Assembly: GCF_016802725.1 (NCBI RefSeq)
Contig: NC_052668.1
Span: forward strand, 620,001-684,000
Length of the DNA: 64,000 bases
Source: Solenopsis invicta
Lineage: Eukaryota; Arthropoda; Insecta; Hymenoptera; Formicidae
Direction of reading: 5' to 3'
Part shown: in pieces, positions 35,518 to 45,470 of the stretch
Numbering within the stretch: position 1 is the stretch's first letter
Layout: each line of letters starts with the position of its first letter
Notes under the pieces: generated by a model
The model's database searches: none
Told to the model about the DNA's origin: nothing
The model's input: the letters and a program-made list of their open reading frames with translations, nothing else
Translations under genes and position numbers: made by a program

Positions 35518-38218
35518 TCAATCCTCTTCGTCTGCGTCCTTATCTATATCTGATATTGGAATTAGTTTTGTTATGTGGAACAAGCTTGTTCCTGATTTTT
35601 TCCTATTAGTCTTAATTCTGTATATCGAGTTCGATATTTTTTCTATTATCTCAAGTGGTCCAATTCTCAAATCGTCTAGCTTTTTCCTATTCAATCTATT
35701 ACCATTTTCTATATATACCATGTCACCTGTATTAAACTCATGATGTTTTCTATTTTTATCAAATAGTTTTTTTTTATAATCATGTGACTTAATAGTTCTC
35801 TCTAGGGCTAATTCTTTATCTTTCATCCAGTCCTCTTGATGTTTTTCTCTTCTCAGTTCTTCAGGTAAAATACTTGTGTCCGTGCCATCCAGCAGATACT
35901 TTGGTGCAAAACCAGTGACCGTATGTTCTGTCTCGTTGTATCTTTCTACACATTCTCTAGCAACCGTTGCCCAAGCTTTTTTCTTTTCTCCTTCTTTTAT
36001 TCTACATCTTATTTTATTGATTAGTGTCTGGTTTAATCTTTCGTTTAAGCCGTTTGAGAATGGTGCATTTACAGCAGTGAAAATCAATCTAACATCGTTT
36101 TCTTCTAGGTATTCTTTAAATTCTCTTGAGTTGATGCCTGGGTATTGGTCTGTGAGTATCGTTTCAATCTTGTCTGTTTCTAGAACGTTTTTCACTAGCT
36201 TGATAAAATCCGTAGCATTTTGTGTCTTCGAAGTTGCAATAAATGCGTATCTGGTAAAATGGTCAACCAGTAGATGAAGGTATTTTTTTGTTGATCTTAG
36301 TCCTCCAAAGCCTCCAATAGTGTCCATTGACATTATTTCGAACGGTCTGGTTGCTGGTCCTAACTGTGACATCCGGCCATATTTTTCTTGACCTCTAGAT
36401 TTATTTTTGATACATACTTCACATGTCTTGCATATCTTTTTTATATTTTCTGTTAGATTTCTGGCTGTATAATACGGACATATCCTATTTCTTGTTTATT
36501 TAATCCCTATGTGGCACCATTCAGTATGTATTTTTTTTATCATCTCTATACTTGATTCTTCGGATAAAATTATCTTCTCTCTATTTCTGATTTTTCTGTA
36601 AAATATTCCGTTTTTCTTCATTAATTTTGCTTCCATTTTCTGTATCCATTTATTTCTGCTTTGGTCTATCTTTATTTCTTCTATTTTCATTAAATTTACT
36701 AATTTTAATACTTCTTCTGTATTGTCACTTGGTTCTAATACTGGATTTCGGCTTAGGCAATCTGCTTCGGCGTTATCCTTTCCTGGAACATATTTTATTT
36801 GGAAATCATACTGTGACAAATAATACATTAAGTCGCCTAACTCTTCGTCCGTTCTGGCCTTGATGTTCATGCTCTCCAGCGGTTTATGATCTGAGTACAC
36901 TTCAAATCTTCTTCCGATCAACCAGTGTTGCCAATATTTTACCGCCTCTTTGATAGCCAGGCATTCCAAGTATATCGCTTTTTTTCTTTTTTGCGATTCA
37001 TTTAGTTTCTTTGAGAAGTATGCTACTGGCTTCTCTATTCCGTTATGCTGTACCTGTTTGAATATTGCACCTATGCCTTCAAGTGATGCGTCTGTGTAAA
37101 TCCGTGTAAGCAAATCTTTGTCGAATATTTCTAGCACTGGTTGAGAGCATAGCAATTTCTTTATTTCTGTAAAAGACCTTTCACAGTCTTCTGCCCATAT
37201 AAATTTTTCATTTTTCCTCAATAATCTATGTAGTGGGTCTAACAATATCGAGCTTTTCGGTATGTACTCATGATAGAAATTGACTTTCCCTAAGAATTGT
37301 CGGATGTTCTTTTGTGTTTTAGGAGTTGGAAAATTTTGAATTGAGGTTAAATTGTCTTTTACTGGTCTCACTGTATTGTTTTCTATTATGTGTCCGAGAT
37401 ATATCACTGATTTTGCTGCAAATGTACATTTTTTTAATTTTAACCTGAAACCTTCATTTATTATCGCGTTCAATACTTTTTTTATATGTTCTACATGTTC
37501 TTGAAATGATTCCGAAAAAATCAATATGTCCTCTATATAGTTTTCTGTGAATTCTTTAAGATTATATTTTCTTAATATATTGGATAAAATTCTTTGAAAG
37601 ATTGCCGGTGATGTCTTTAGTCCGAATGGTAGGCATGTCCACTGAAAGTGTCCATCCTGTGTTACGAATCCTGTTTTCTTTCTATCTTCAATGCGTAGTG
37701 GGATCGACCAAAAAGCAGAATTTATATCTAGTGTAGTAAAGTACTTGCAGTTTCTCGTTTTTATTATCAGGTCGTCTATTATTGGAAATGGTTGGGCTTG
37801 TGGTATGATAATCTTATTTAGGTCTCTAAAGTCTATACACAATCTAGATCTCTTCCCTTCGTCTCTTTTATATGCTAGTGTCACTGGTGCAGCGAAAGGG
37901 CTGTAGGATTCTTCAATTAATCCTTTCTCTAGCAATTTCCCTATTTGCTCTTCAATTTCTTTTTTATCTTCTAATGTACATCTGTACGGTCTTTTACCAC
38001 AGTATTTATCCACGATTAGATCTATCCTAGCCTCATAATCTGTTACTGTCCCAATGTCATATTTGTCTTTTGCAAATATGGAATTATATTCTTCTATTAG
38101 TTTTTTTATGTTAGTCTTCTTTGTACTATCTAAATGGTCTAGAATAACTTTAAATTCATCCTCTTTGATGTGTTCATTAAAATTTACGGAGTATTGTTTA
38201 TTTTCATTGTAATTATCT
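35518..38218 (-). pseudogene. pol: Gypsy-C pol, RT, RNase H and integrase
   Basis: One frame from 38218 down to the stop at 35518, broken only by TAA at 36496-36498. RT has GKRSRLCIDFRDLNK and the fingers TCLPFGLKTSPAIFQ, but the catalytic box reads YIEDILIF: the first Asp of YxDD is Glu. RNase H has YTDASLEGIGAIF and YLECLAIKEAV. The integrase has the CKTCEVC finger, SMDTIGGFGG, TILTDQYPG and NGLNERLNQTL. The C end is DKDADEED. Nonsense plus loss of a catalytic Asp mean it cannot make working reverse transcriptase. Confidence 0.87.
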
Positions 38219-39299
38219 TGTAACAAACCGCCTTTCCGCTCCCCCCTCGGACCGTCCATCGTTCCAGGCTGTCCGGCCGAACAACCGCCGGACAGCAGAA
38301 ACACGGCGCATAGCGCCGAAAATATACTCTAACACCGGCGTAGCGCGCGTTGACGCATCCGCACGTGCGATCTGCGTGGCAGATCTCCGCGCGCACGCGC
38401 TCGACCGGAGTGGCGACCGCCGGACCGATCTCGAGCGGCAGGGAGACCCCCACCGATTCCGTACCGTTCCGTACCCCCGCACCGTCCCTGCTCTCGAGAT
38501 TCGGGTATATAAGCGCCGCCGCTCCGAGAGTCGAGCGGTCTTCTTCTCCGTCCACTCTCCGATCCAGAAGAAGCCCAACCTAGCGCTCACTTGGGAGTTA
38601 AGAGCCTTAGCTTCCGCCAAGCAGTCTTGGCAAAGAGCGATTCCGATAATCCCGATACCGCCGATAAAAACGGGCTCAAGTACATCTTGGGCTCCACCAG
38701 GAGATCCTGGTCGGCGATTCCCGATCCGCCGTCCTTACTACGGTATCGACTCACGGCCTGGGGTGTGGAGTTCCGCGCCTCTACCAAGGGCTCTTGGCGT
38801 GAGTCGATCACCACCGCCGAACATCGCGGTATTAACCGCTCGCGACGGGAATCCCCGCTCCGCGTACACTCGCACCGAGCGCGCGTCACTTACGGCCGTG
38901 GCCCCGGCCTTCAGCAAGGCCACGGTCTGCGCGCGTCAACACCGGCTCCGAGTTCCCGGAAAACTCGAGGCCGGAATTCCGCGAACTCAGCCGCGACAAT
39001 AGCGCGATCCGGACAATTGTAAATACCGTTCGTTACGTCCGCGCGCTCCGTTTTCTCGTCCGTCCGTCCGCGCGTAGCCCTTAAGTTTTGTTGGGTCCGT
39101 CCGAGCGTCACCGTCATCCGTCCGTCCGCGCGTCGTGGCCAAGCCACTCCACCTGTATATAGTCAGTACGTAATAAACGCACTATTGTATTTACCACCTA
39201 AAGCAATACACGTCTAGTTCTCTTGGCGACCTCCCTCCGCGTCCTGGTCCGTCCGCAGTCACGCACCGCCCCGTGCGCGGAAAAAGACGGGTCGTTACA
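38219..39299 (+). repeat. 5' LTR of Gypsy-D
   Basis: 1,081 bp, TGTAACAAACC to GGTCGTTACA. It appears identical to 44040-45120 by eye, and every ORF inside gives the same translation in both copies. TATATAAG at 38506-38513 and AATAAA at 39172-39177 are candidate promoter and poly(A) signals. Confidence 0.93.
38506..38513 (+). promoter_or_regulatory. TATA box in the Gypsy-D LTR
   Basis: GGGTATATAAGCG, followed about 25-30 bases later by a pyrimidine-rich TCTTCTTCTCC start-like region. The same site lies in the 3' LTR. Confidence 0.55.
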
Positions 39300-39317
39300 T
39301 GGCGCCCGAACAGGGAC
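39300..39317 (+). promoter_or_regulatory. Primer-binding site of Gypsy-D, tRNA-Lys3 type
   Basis: TGGCGCCCGAACAGGGAC starts on the base after the LTR. This 18-mer is the same as the tRNA-Lys3 site used by lentiviruses such as HIV-1. Confidence 0.9.
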
Positions 39318-39361
39318 CGTTTACGTTTCCGACCGCGGAGAACTAGACCCGTACCGATCCG

Positions 39362-40315
39362 ATGCCGCGGAGCTGGATATACCGTATCGACCGCGCCGAA
39401 CTGCTCCGACAATTACAGCACGCCGATCTCGCCACTGACGGAAACGTCAACGAGCTTCGCCGCCGACTCAGCGAATTTCTAGTATTGCACCCCGAACACG
39501 CGCCGGCCGGAGTCATGGCCGATCCACCCGCACTTAACGTTACCGTACCGGAACCGACCGCCGCGACCGAAAGAGACTCCCCCGCGAAAGTGATGAACCA
39601 GATCCGTAAGTGGGGATGTCACTTCGACGGGAAGGACCCGGTGTCCTTCCTGGAACGCGTCGACGAGCTACGAGCCGAATACGGCTACGACGACGCGTTG
39701 CTCCTCCGCGGACTGCCGGAGATGCTACGGGGAGACGCACTCCTCTGGTATCGCAACAACCGCACCGCGTGGGGGACATGGCAGGAGTTCCTCGGAGAAT
39801 TCCGAGAGTACTACCTGCCGCGCCGTTACTTTGCTCAACTCCGGCGGGACATTCAAGCCCGAACGCAGGCTCCGGAGGAGCCCTACCGCAAATACGCAAC
39901 CGACGTACTCACAATGATGCGTCGCGCCGGGGGTTTCGGAGAGGAGGATCAGCTCGACCTCCTCTACGACAATATGCACCCCCGGTATAAGCTATACGTC
40001 CGCCGCGACGACATTCACCGGAACACCGAGTTGCTACGGCGAGCCGAAGAATTCGAGCACATTAGCTCGCAATGCCGCGAACGGCAACCCGCGTCGAAAC
40101 CGCCCGCGAATTCGGCTGCCACCGCCTACGACAAGGACACGTGCTGCTGGCGGTGTAAGCAGCGCGGTCACACGCGGTTTGAATGCCGCCGCGCGGCCCG
40201 CAAGTTTTGTTCCCAGTGCGGGAAAGACGACGTCTATACCCGCGATTGCCATCCGCCGCCGGGAAACGCCGCCAGGGCCGGGGGCACCGAGACCGCTCCC
40301 CGGTCCTCCGAATAA
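39362..40315 (+). CDS. gag: Gypsy-D gag
   Basis: ATG 39362 to TAA 40313-40315, 317 residues, open. A SAP-like N-terminal segment (LLRQLQHADLATDGNVNELR) is followed by the gag helical domain (LLRGLPEMLRGDALLWYRNN, WGTWQEFLGEFREYYLP) and two C-terminal knuckles: CWRCKQRGHTRFEC and CSQCGKDDVYTRDC, the second with Val in place of His as in Gypsy-B. The 62-base leader after the primer-binding site is short. The stop lies 45 bases past the frameshift heptamer. Confidence 0.9.
   Translation: MPRSWIYRIDRAELLRQLQHADLATDGNVNELRRRLSEFLVLHPEHAPAGVMADPPALNVTVPEPTAATERDSPAKVMNQIRKWGCHFDGKDPVSFLERVDELRAEYGYDDALLLRGLPEMLRGDALLWYRNNRTAWGTWQEFLGEFREYYLPRRYFAQLRRDIQARTQAPEEPYRKYATDVLTMMRRAGGFGEEDQLDLLYDNMHPRYKLYVRRDDIHRNTELLRRAEEFEHISSQCRERQPASKPPANSAATAYDKDTCCWRCKQRGHTRFECRRAARKFCSQCGKDDVYTRDCHPPPGNAARAGGTETAPRSSE
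40261..40306 (+). promoter_or_regulatory. -1 ribosomal frameshift signal, Gypsy-D gag-pol
   Basis: GGGAAAC at 40261-40267 is phased G GGA AAC in the gag frame. A 7-base spacer (40268-40274) leads to a hairpin with arms GGGCCGGGG (40275-40283) and CCCCGGTCC (40298-40306): 9 pairs, one of them G-U, and a 14-base loop. The pol frame is -1 and continues from the C at 40267. Confidence 0.87.
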
Positions 40316-43300
40316 GGTACAATCCGCGACCGCACATCGACGTCCCCGTCGGGGATACCACGCTCACGGCCTTGCTCGACTCAGGCTCCGAAGGCTCATT
40401 TGTGAGCACCGACGCCGCCGAACGCCTCCACGGGAAGGGGTACACGACGATACCCGTCACAGGCCGGATCTACCTCGCGGACGGCTCCAGCACGCCGGTC
40501 GAGACGTGCCTCGTGCTGCCGGTTGTATTCCCGGCGCGCTCGTTCCGCCACGAATTCCGCGTGCTACCCGGACTCGACGTCGACATGTTGATCGGCGTCG
40601 ATGTCATGGCACGAGCCCGGATCACGATTCCTCCGCCGCCACTGCACCGGGAGGAAGACCGCCCGCCGCGAGCCGCCGTCCGTCCGACAACCGTCGCCAG
40701 CACCGAACCCGCGGAAGACGCACGCTTGCAGGCTTTCCTCGCCGAGGAACTGCCAAAGTTCGACCGAGTGCGTGGACCGACCGACCGCGCGGAACACGTG
40801 ATCCGCGTTAAGAACCATCCGCCGATCAAGCAGCGCTACCGTCCCCGAAATCCGGCAATGCAGGCGATCATCGACCACGAGGTCGACGAGATGATACGCG
40901 CCGGAGTCATAGAGCCGTCTCGCAGCGCGTGGAGCTCGCCGATCGTCATCGTGCGCAAGAAAGACGGAAAACCGCGGTTCTGTATAGATTTCCGCCGCGT
41001 AAACGAGGTGACGGAACGCGACGCCTACCCGTTACCTCAGATACCCGCCACGCTCGACAAATTGAGAGGCGCGCGGTACCTCTCGACGATCGACTTAATG
41101 AGCGGCTACTGGCAGATACCCCTGGCCCCGGCAAGCCGACCCGTTACCGCTTTTACCGTGCCGGGTCGGGGGTTAATGCAATTTAAAGTGATGCCGTTTG
41201 GGCTTCACTCCGCGCCGGCTACCTTCCAGCGTCTGCTCGACGATGTCCTCGGGCCCGAACTAGAACCGCGGGTTTTCGTCTACTTGGACGACATCATCGT
41301 CGTCACCCGAACGTTCGACGAGCACCTCGCCACGCTGCGAGAGGTTTTCCGCCGGCTACGCGAGGCGCGACTCCGACCGAACACCGAGAAGTGCCGTTTT
41401 TGCACGGAGCGGCTGAAGTATCTCGGCCACGTGGTCGACCGCGACGGAATCCGGACCGATCCGGAGAAGACGGAGGCTATCGCGAACTGGCCCGAGCCGC
41501 AGAGCGTGCGGCAGATACGACAGTTCCTAGGCCTCGCGTCCTGGTACCGCCGTTTTATCCGAGACTTCGCGACCGTCGCCGCCCCGCTCACCGCGCTCAC
41601 ACGAAAAAATGCCCGCTGGTCATGGGGGAACCACGAGCAGGCGGCCTTCGAGGCCTTGAAAACGACCCTCACGTCCGCACCCGTGCTAGCCTGCCCGGAT
41701 TTCGAGCGACAGTTCGTGCTGCAAACGGACGCAAGCACGACCGGACTGGGTGCCGTGCTCACCCAGTACTTCCCTGAGGGCGAGCGCGTCATCGCGTACG
41801 CGAGCCGAACGCTCAACAACGCAGAGCGCAACTATAGCGCGACCGAGCTCGAATGTCTCGCCGTACTCTGGGGGATCCGCCGAATGCGAGACTACCTTGA
41901 GGGTTACCGCTTCAAGGTAGTCACCGACCATCAGTCACTCCGGTGGCTGCAAAAACTAGACTCACCGACCGGACGTTTGGGCCGATGGGCCTTCGAACTA
42001 CGACAATTCGACTTCGAGGTGCAATACCGGAAGGGGTCGCTGAATAAGGTTGCGGACGCGCTCTCACGGCGAACGGCCGTTAACGCCGCCGCGAACACAG
42101 CTTGCGCGTGGTACCGAAAGTGGTGGGACATCACTTCCACCACTCCCGACGCCGCCCCCGACTTCCGCATCGCGGACGGTCGCCTCTACCGGCACGTGCT
42201 CCACACGCTGGACTTCGCGGACGCGCCGAACGACGCGCAGTGGAAGGAGTGCGTGCCGCGCGAAAACCGAGCCGAACTCCTCCAGCGGTACCACGACGCA
42301 CCGACCGCCGGACATCTCGGCACCGCGAAAACGATCGCTCGCATTGCCCGCCACTTCTACTGGCCGGGAATGTTCCGCGAGATCTCGCGCTACGTACGGC
42401 AGTGCCGAACCTGCCTAGCGCATAAACCAGAGCAACGGCGACCGGCCGGATTGCTCCACCCGACCGACGTGTCACAGCCATGGCAACAGGTAACGATCGA
42501 CCTGGTAGGGCCGCTTCCGCGGTCAAGCCAGGGGCATACATGGCTGTTGACAATGCAGGACCGGTTCACGAAGTGGCTGGAAATGCGAGCGCTTCGACGC
42601 GCTACCGCCGCGAATGTCGCTACCGCACTGACCAAAGCCGTCATCCTGCGGCACGGCTGCCCCGAGGAAATTTGGTCAGATAACGGGACCCAGCTCCGCT
42701 CCGCGACCCTGACCGACTTGCTGCGTGCGCTTCAAATCCGCCACCGTCTCACGCCGGCGTACGCCCCGCACTGCAATCCGGTCGAGCGCACCAACCGAAC
42801 CGTCAAAACTATGATCCGTCAGTACCTACATCGCGACCACCGCAAGTGGGACGAACGCCTCGCCGAATTGCAGTTCGCGTACAACACCGCGACTCACGAC
42901 GCAACGGGGCATACGCCGGCGTTCCTGAACCACGGCCGCGAGTTACGACGGCCGGAGGAACGCGCACCAGCCGGCCCTCCGCAACGACCGCACGCGTTGC
43001 AGCGCCGACTACGTGAGACATACGCGCTCGTCCGCATCCAGCTGGCCCGTGCGTTCCAACGGCAGCAACAATATTATAATCTGCGTCGGCGGGAATGGCG
43101 ACCGAAGCGGGGAGATTGGGTGTGGAAGCGGGACCACCCCCTCTCCCGTCGTGCGGATGCGTTCAACGCGAAACTCGCGCCGAAGTACGTAGGGCCACTC
43201 GAGGTACGCCGCATCATCTCGCCGGTAATATACGACCTCCGAAGCGCGGGGGGCAAGTGGTACCGGCACGTCCATGTCCAGGACCTCAAGCCGGCCCCCG

Positions 43301-43998
43301 CTCCGACCGAAGAAACCGGGTCGGACACCGACGACGACGACGACGACGCGGCATGCGGCGCGCTCGTGACTCGGCCGGCGAGCCGAGCAACGCTCCAGCA
43401 GAAGCAACACGAGAGCACGGCCACGGCACGTGGGCAAATTCCTACGACCAGCGCGCGCACCGGTAGCCGGAATTCGAGCGCGGATACCAGGAACCGATCG
43501 GCTCATTCTCAGAAGAGATATGGCGCACGACGGTATCCTCGCCGAGATCGCCGAGCTGCTAGGCGAAGCGCCGGAGCCGTACGACCCGGCCCGGCCCGAA
43601 ATAGAACGGCCGCCGAAACCGAGACCACCCCCGGACCGAGGCGATACCGCCGCTACTCGTCCGAGCCAGTCGACACCACCGAGCAGTGCAGGCAGATCGG
43701 CCCCGATACCGTGGCTCAGAGGGCCTCCACCGCCGGTCCCCCAGGTCATCGTGCCGCGGGGACACCGACCGCAACCGACGCTCGAACCCGACCGGGTCAT
43801 GGGACCCGAGCCGCCGCCACCGATCACCGTAGAGGTCACTCCCGGCACCGTCGTGGACGTACCGTACTTTGCGGTCCACGTCAGCCGCGCCTATACCGCG
43901 CGGGTAAGGGACCGCCGCTGGAGGTTGCGGTTCGACCGAACAGGACGCCTCCGCTCCAGCAAAGAAATACGGCCGCCACCAAAGGACCCGAAAGATGA
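40267..43998 (+). CDS. pol: Gypsy-D pol (protease, RT, RNase H, integrase), intact
   Basis: Open from the frameshift site to a stop at 43996-43998, about 1,243 residues. Protease: LTALLDSGSEGSF with DMLIGVDVM. RT: KPRFCIDFRRVNEV, QFKVMPFGLHSAPATFQRL, VYLDDIIVVTRT. RNase H: VLQTDASTTGLGAVL, TELECLAVLWGIR, VADALSRR. Integrase: YHDAPTAGHLG...CRTCLAHK, TIDLVGPLP, EIWSDNGTQL, NPVERTNRTVK. All catalytic residues are present. The last ~160 codons are rich in Arg, Thr and Ala and overlap ORF3, so the true C end may be unconstrained. It is made as a Gag-Pol fusion by -1 shifting. Confidence 0.92.
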   Translation, partial: RRQGRGHRDRSPVLRIRYNPRPHIDVPVGDTTLTALLDSGSEGSFVSTDAAERLHGKGYTTIPVTGRIYLADGSSTPVETCLVLPVVFPARSFRHEFRVLPGLDVDMLIGVDVMARARITIPPPPLHREEDRPPRAAVRPTTVASTEPAEDARLQAFLAEELPKFDRVRGPTDRAEHVIRVKNHPPIKQRYRPRNPAMQAIIDHEVDEMIRAGVIEPSRSAWSSPIVIVRKKDGKPRFCIDFRRVNEVTERDAYPLPQIPATLDKLRGARYLSTIDLMSGYWQIPLAPASRPVTAFTVPGRGLMQFKVMPFGLHSAPATFQRLLDDVLGPELEPRVFVYLDDIIVVTRTFDEHLATLREVFRRLREARLRPNTEKCRFCTERLKYLGHVVDRDGIRTDPEKTEAIANWPEPQSVRQIRQFLGLASWYRRFIRDFATVAAPLTALTRKNARWSWGNHEQAAFEALKTTLTSAPVLACPDFERQFVLQTDASTTGLGAVLTQYFPEGERVIAYASRTLNNAERNYSATELECLAVLWGIRRMRDYLEGYRFKVVTDHQSLRWLQKLDSPTGRLGRWAFELRQFDFEVQYRKGSLNKVADALSRRTAVNAAANTACAWYRKWWDITSTTPDAAPDFRIADGRLYRHVLHTLDFADAPNDAQWKECVPRENRAELLQRYHDAPTAGHLGTAKTIARIARHFYWPGMFREISRYVRQCRTCLAHKPEQRRPAGLLHPTDVSQPWQQVTIDLVGPLPRSSQGHTWLLTMQDRFTKWLEMRALRRATAANVATALTKAVILRHGCPEEIWSDNGTQLRSATLTDLLRALQIRHRLTPAYAPHCNPVERTNRTVKTMIRQYLHRDHRKWDERLAELQFAYNTATHDATGHTPAFLNHGRELRRPEERAPAGPPQRPHALQRRLRETYALVRIQLARAFQRQQQYYNLRRREWRPKRGDWVWKRDHPLSRRADAFNAKLAPKYVGPLEVRRIISPVIYDLRSAGGKWYRHVHVQDLKPAPAPTEETGSDTDDDDDDAACGALVTRPASRATLQQKQHESTATARGQIPTTSARTGSRNSSADTRNRSAHSQKRYGARRYPRRDRRAARRSAGAVRPGPARNRTAAETETTPGPRRYRRYSSEPVDTTEQCRQIGPDTVAQRASTAGPPGHRAAGTPTATDARTRPGHGTRAAATDHRRGHSRHRRGRTVLCGPRQPRLYRAGKGPPLEVAVRPNRTPPLQQRNTAATKGPER

Positions 43999-44011
43999 AT
44001 TTGGCCTCTGA
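43520..44011 (+). CDS. Gypsy-D ORF3, proline-rich protein of unknown function
   Basis: ATG 43520 to TGA 44009-44011, 163 residues, +1 relative to pol and overlapping it for all but 13 bases. It opens MAHDGILAEIAELLGEAPEP, continues with a Pro-rich linker, and ends in a compact segment (DVPYFAVHVSRAYTARVRD, then WRLRFDRTGRLRS). No signal peptide or membrane span, so it is not an envelope. Its composition looks more protein-like than the overlapping pol frame. Whether it is translated is unknown. It could be a regulatory or nucleic-acid-binding accessory protein. Confidence 0.5.
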   Translation: MAHDGILAEIAELLGEAPEPYDPARPEIERPPKPRPPPDRGDTAATRPSQSTPPSSAGRSAPIPWLRGPPPPVPQVIVPRGHRPQPTLEPDRVMGPEPPPPITVEVTPGTVVDVPYFAVHVSRAYTARVRDRRWRLRFDRTGRLRSSKEIRPPPKDPKDEFGL

Positions 44012-44028
44012 ATTCAGGCCTACTCAAA

Positions 44029-44039
44029 GGGGGGGGTGG
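44029..44039 (+). promoter_or_regulatory. Polypurine tract of Gypsy-D
   Basis: GGGGGGGGTGG-type run directly before the 3' LTR. Confidence 0.75.
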
Positions 44040-45120
44040 TGTAACAAACCGCCTTTCCGCTCCCCCCTCGGACCGTCCATCGTTCCAGGCTGTCCGGCCG
44101 AACAACCGCCGGACAGCAGAAACACGGCGCATAGCGCCGAAAATATACTCTAACACCGGCGTAGCGCGCGTTGACGCATCCGCACGTGCGATCTGCGTGG
44201 CAGATCTCCGCGCGCACGCGCTCGACCGGAGTGGCGACCGCCGGACCGATCTCGAGCGGCAGGGAGACCCCCACCGATTCCGTACCGTTCCGTACCCCCG
44301 CACCGTCCCTGCTCTCGAGATTCGGGTATATAAGCGCCGCCGCTCCGAGAGTCGAGCGGTCTTCTTCTCCGTCCACTCTCCGATCCAGAAGAAGCCCAAC
44401 CTAGCGCTCACTTGGGAGTTAAGAGCCTTAGCTTCCGCCAAGCAGTCTTGGCAAAGAGCGATTCCGATAATCCCGATACCGCCGATAAAAACGGGCTCAA
44501 GTACATCTTGGGCTCCACCAGGAGATCCTGGTCGGCGATTCCCGATCCGCCGTCCTTACTACGGTATCGACTCACGGCCTGGGGTGTGGAGTTCCGCGCC
44601 TCTACCAAGGGCTCTTGGCGTGAGTCGATCACCACCGCCGAACATCGCGGTATTAACCGCTCGCGACGGGAATCCCCGCTCCGCGTACACTCGCACCGAG
44701 CGCGCGTCACTTACGGCCGTGGCCCCGGCCTTCAGCAAGGCCACGGTCTGCGCGCGTCAACACCGGCTCCGAGTTCCCGGAAAACTCGAGGCCGGAATTC
44801 CGCGAACTCAGCCGCGACAATAGCGCGATCCGGACAATTGTAAATACCGTTCGTTACGTCCGCGCGCTCCGTTTTCTCGTCCGTCCGTCCGCGCGTAGCC
44901 CTTAAGTTTTGTTGGGTCCGTCCGAGCGTCACCGTCATCCGTCCGTCCGCGCGTCGTGGCCAAGCCACTCCACCTGTATATAGTCAGTACGTAATAAACG
45001 CACTATTGTATTTACCACCTAAAGCAATACACGTCTAGTTCTCTTGGCGACCTCCCTCCGCGTCCTGGTCCGTCCGCAGTCACGCACCGCCCCGTGCGCG
45101 GAAAAAGACGGGTCGTTACA
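44040..45120 (+). repeat. 3' LTR of Gypsy-D
   Basis: 1,081-bp copy of 38219-39299, followed by the ATCT duplication. Confidence 0.93.
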
Positions 45121-45124
45121 ATCT

Positions 45125-45470
45125 ATTTCTTTCTTCTGTGAAATTTGTAATTCCTCATTCTGTATTAATTTAAAGTTTTTTATTATATCTAGCCCAATGA
45201 TGAAATCCTGAAAGTTTTCTTCTTCAACTATGTACACGTCCGTTTCTTTTTCAATATCAAATATCTTTATTTTAATTGTAATTAATCCTTTTGTTGTTCC
45301 CACACCATTAACCGATTTCAAGTATATTTTATTTACATCATTTTTTTTTCTTTTATTTTAATTAGTCTTGAATTTATAAGTGATACCTGAGATCCTGGAT
45401 CATATGTTCCTTGAATTTCTAGCTTATCTTCTAATAATAGCTTGACCTTGATTAATGGTGTGTTTATTCG
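45125..45470 (-). pseudogene. pol: Gypsy-C pol, protease region
   Basis: After the -1 shift the frame reads TPLIKVKLLLEDKLEIQGTYDPGSQVSL, a retropepsin-like site with DPG where DSG or DTG is usual, then meets TAA at 45333-45335. A frameshift leads to the VNGVGTTKGLITIKI and FIIGLDIIKNF segments (the flap and ILG-like part). It is cut at 45125 by Gypsy-D and resumes at 38218. Confidence 0.78.

Larger units (their letters stand above)
38219..45120 (+). mobile_element. Gypsy-D, intact and very young Ty3/Gypsy retrotransposon
   Basis: 6,902 bp with two 1,081-bp LTRs, a perfect 4-bp duplication ATCT (38215-38218 and 45121-45124), a primer-binding site adjacent to the 5' LTR, open gag, -1 frameshift signal, open pol, a third overlapping ORF and a polypurine tract. 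The apparent LTR identity and intact frames suggest recent, perhaps current, activity. It is inserted antisense in the protease region of Gypsy-C. Confidence 0.93.

Noticed and set aside
38184..39150. ORFs of 100-208 codons inside the Gypsy-D LTRs
   Set aside because: Same explanation: overlapping frames on both strands in a GC-rich LTR. The identical copies in the other LTR reflect LTR identity, not gene conservation.
40220..40226. GGGAAAG as an alternative frameshift site in Gypsy-D
   Set aside because: It is phased GGG AAA G in the gag frame, so it does not meet the X XXY YYZ rule.
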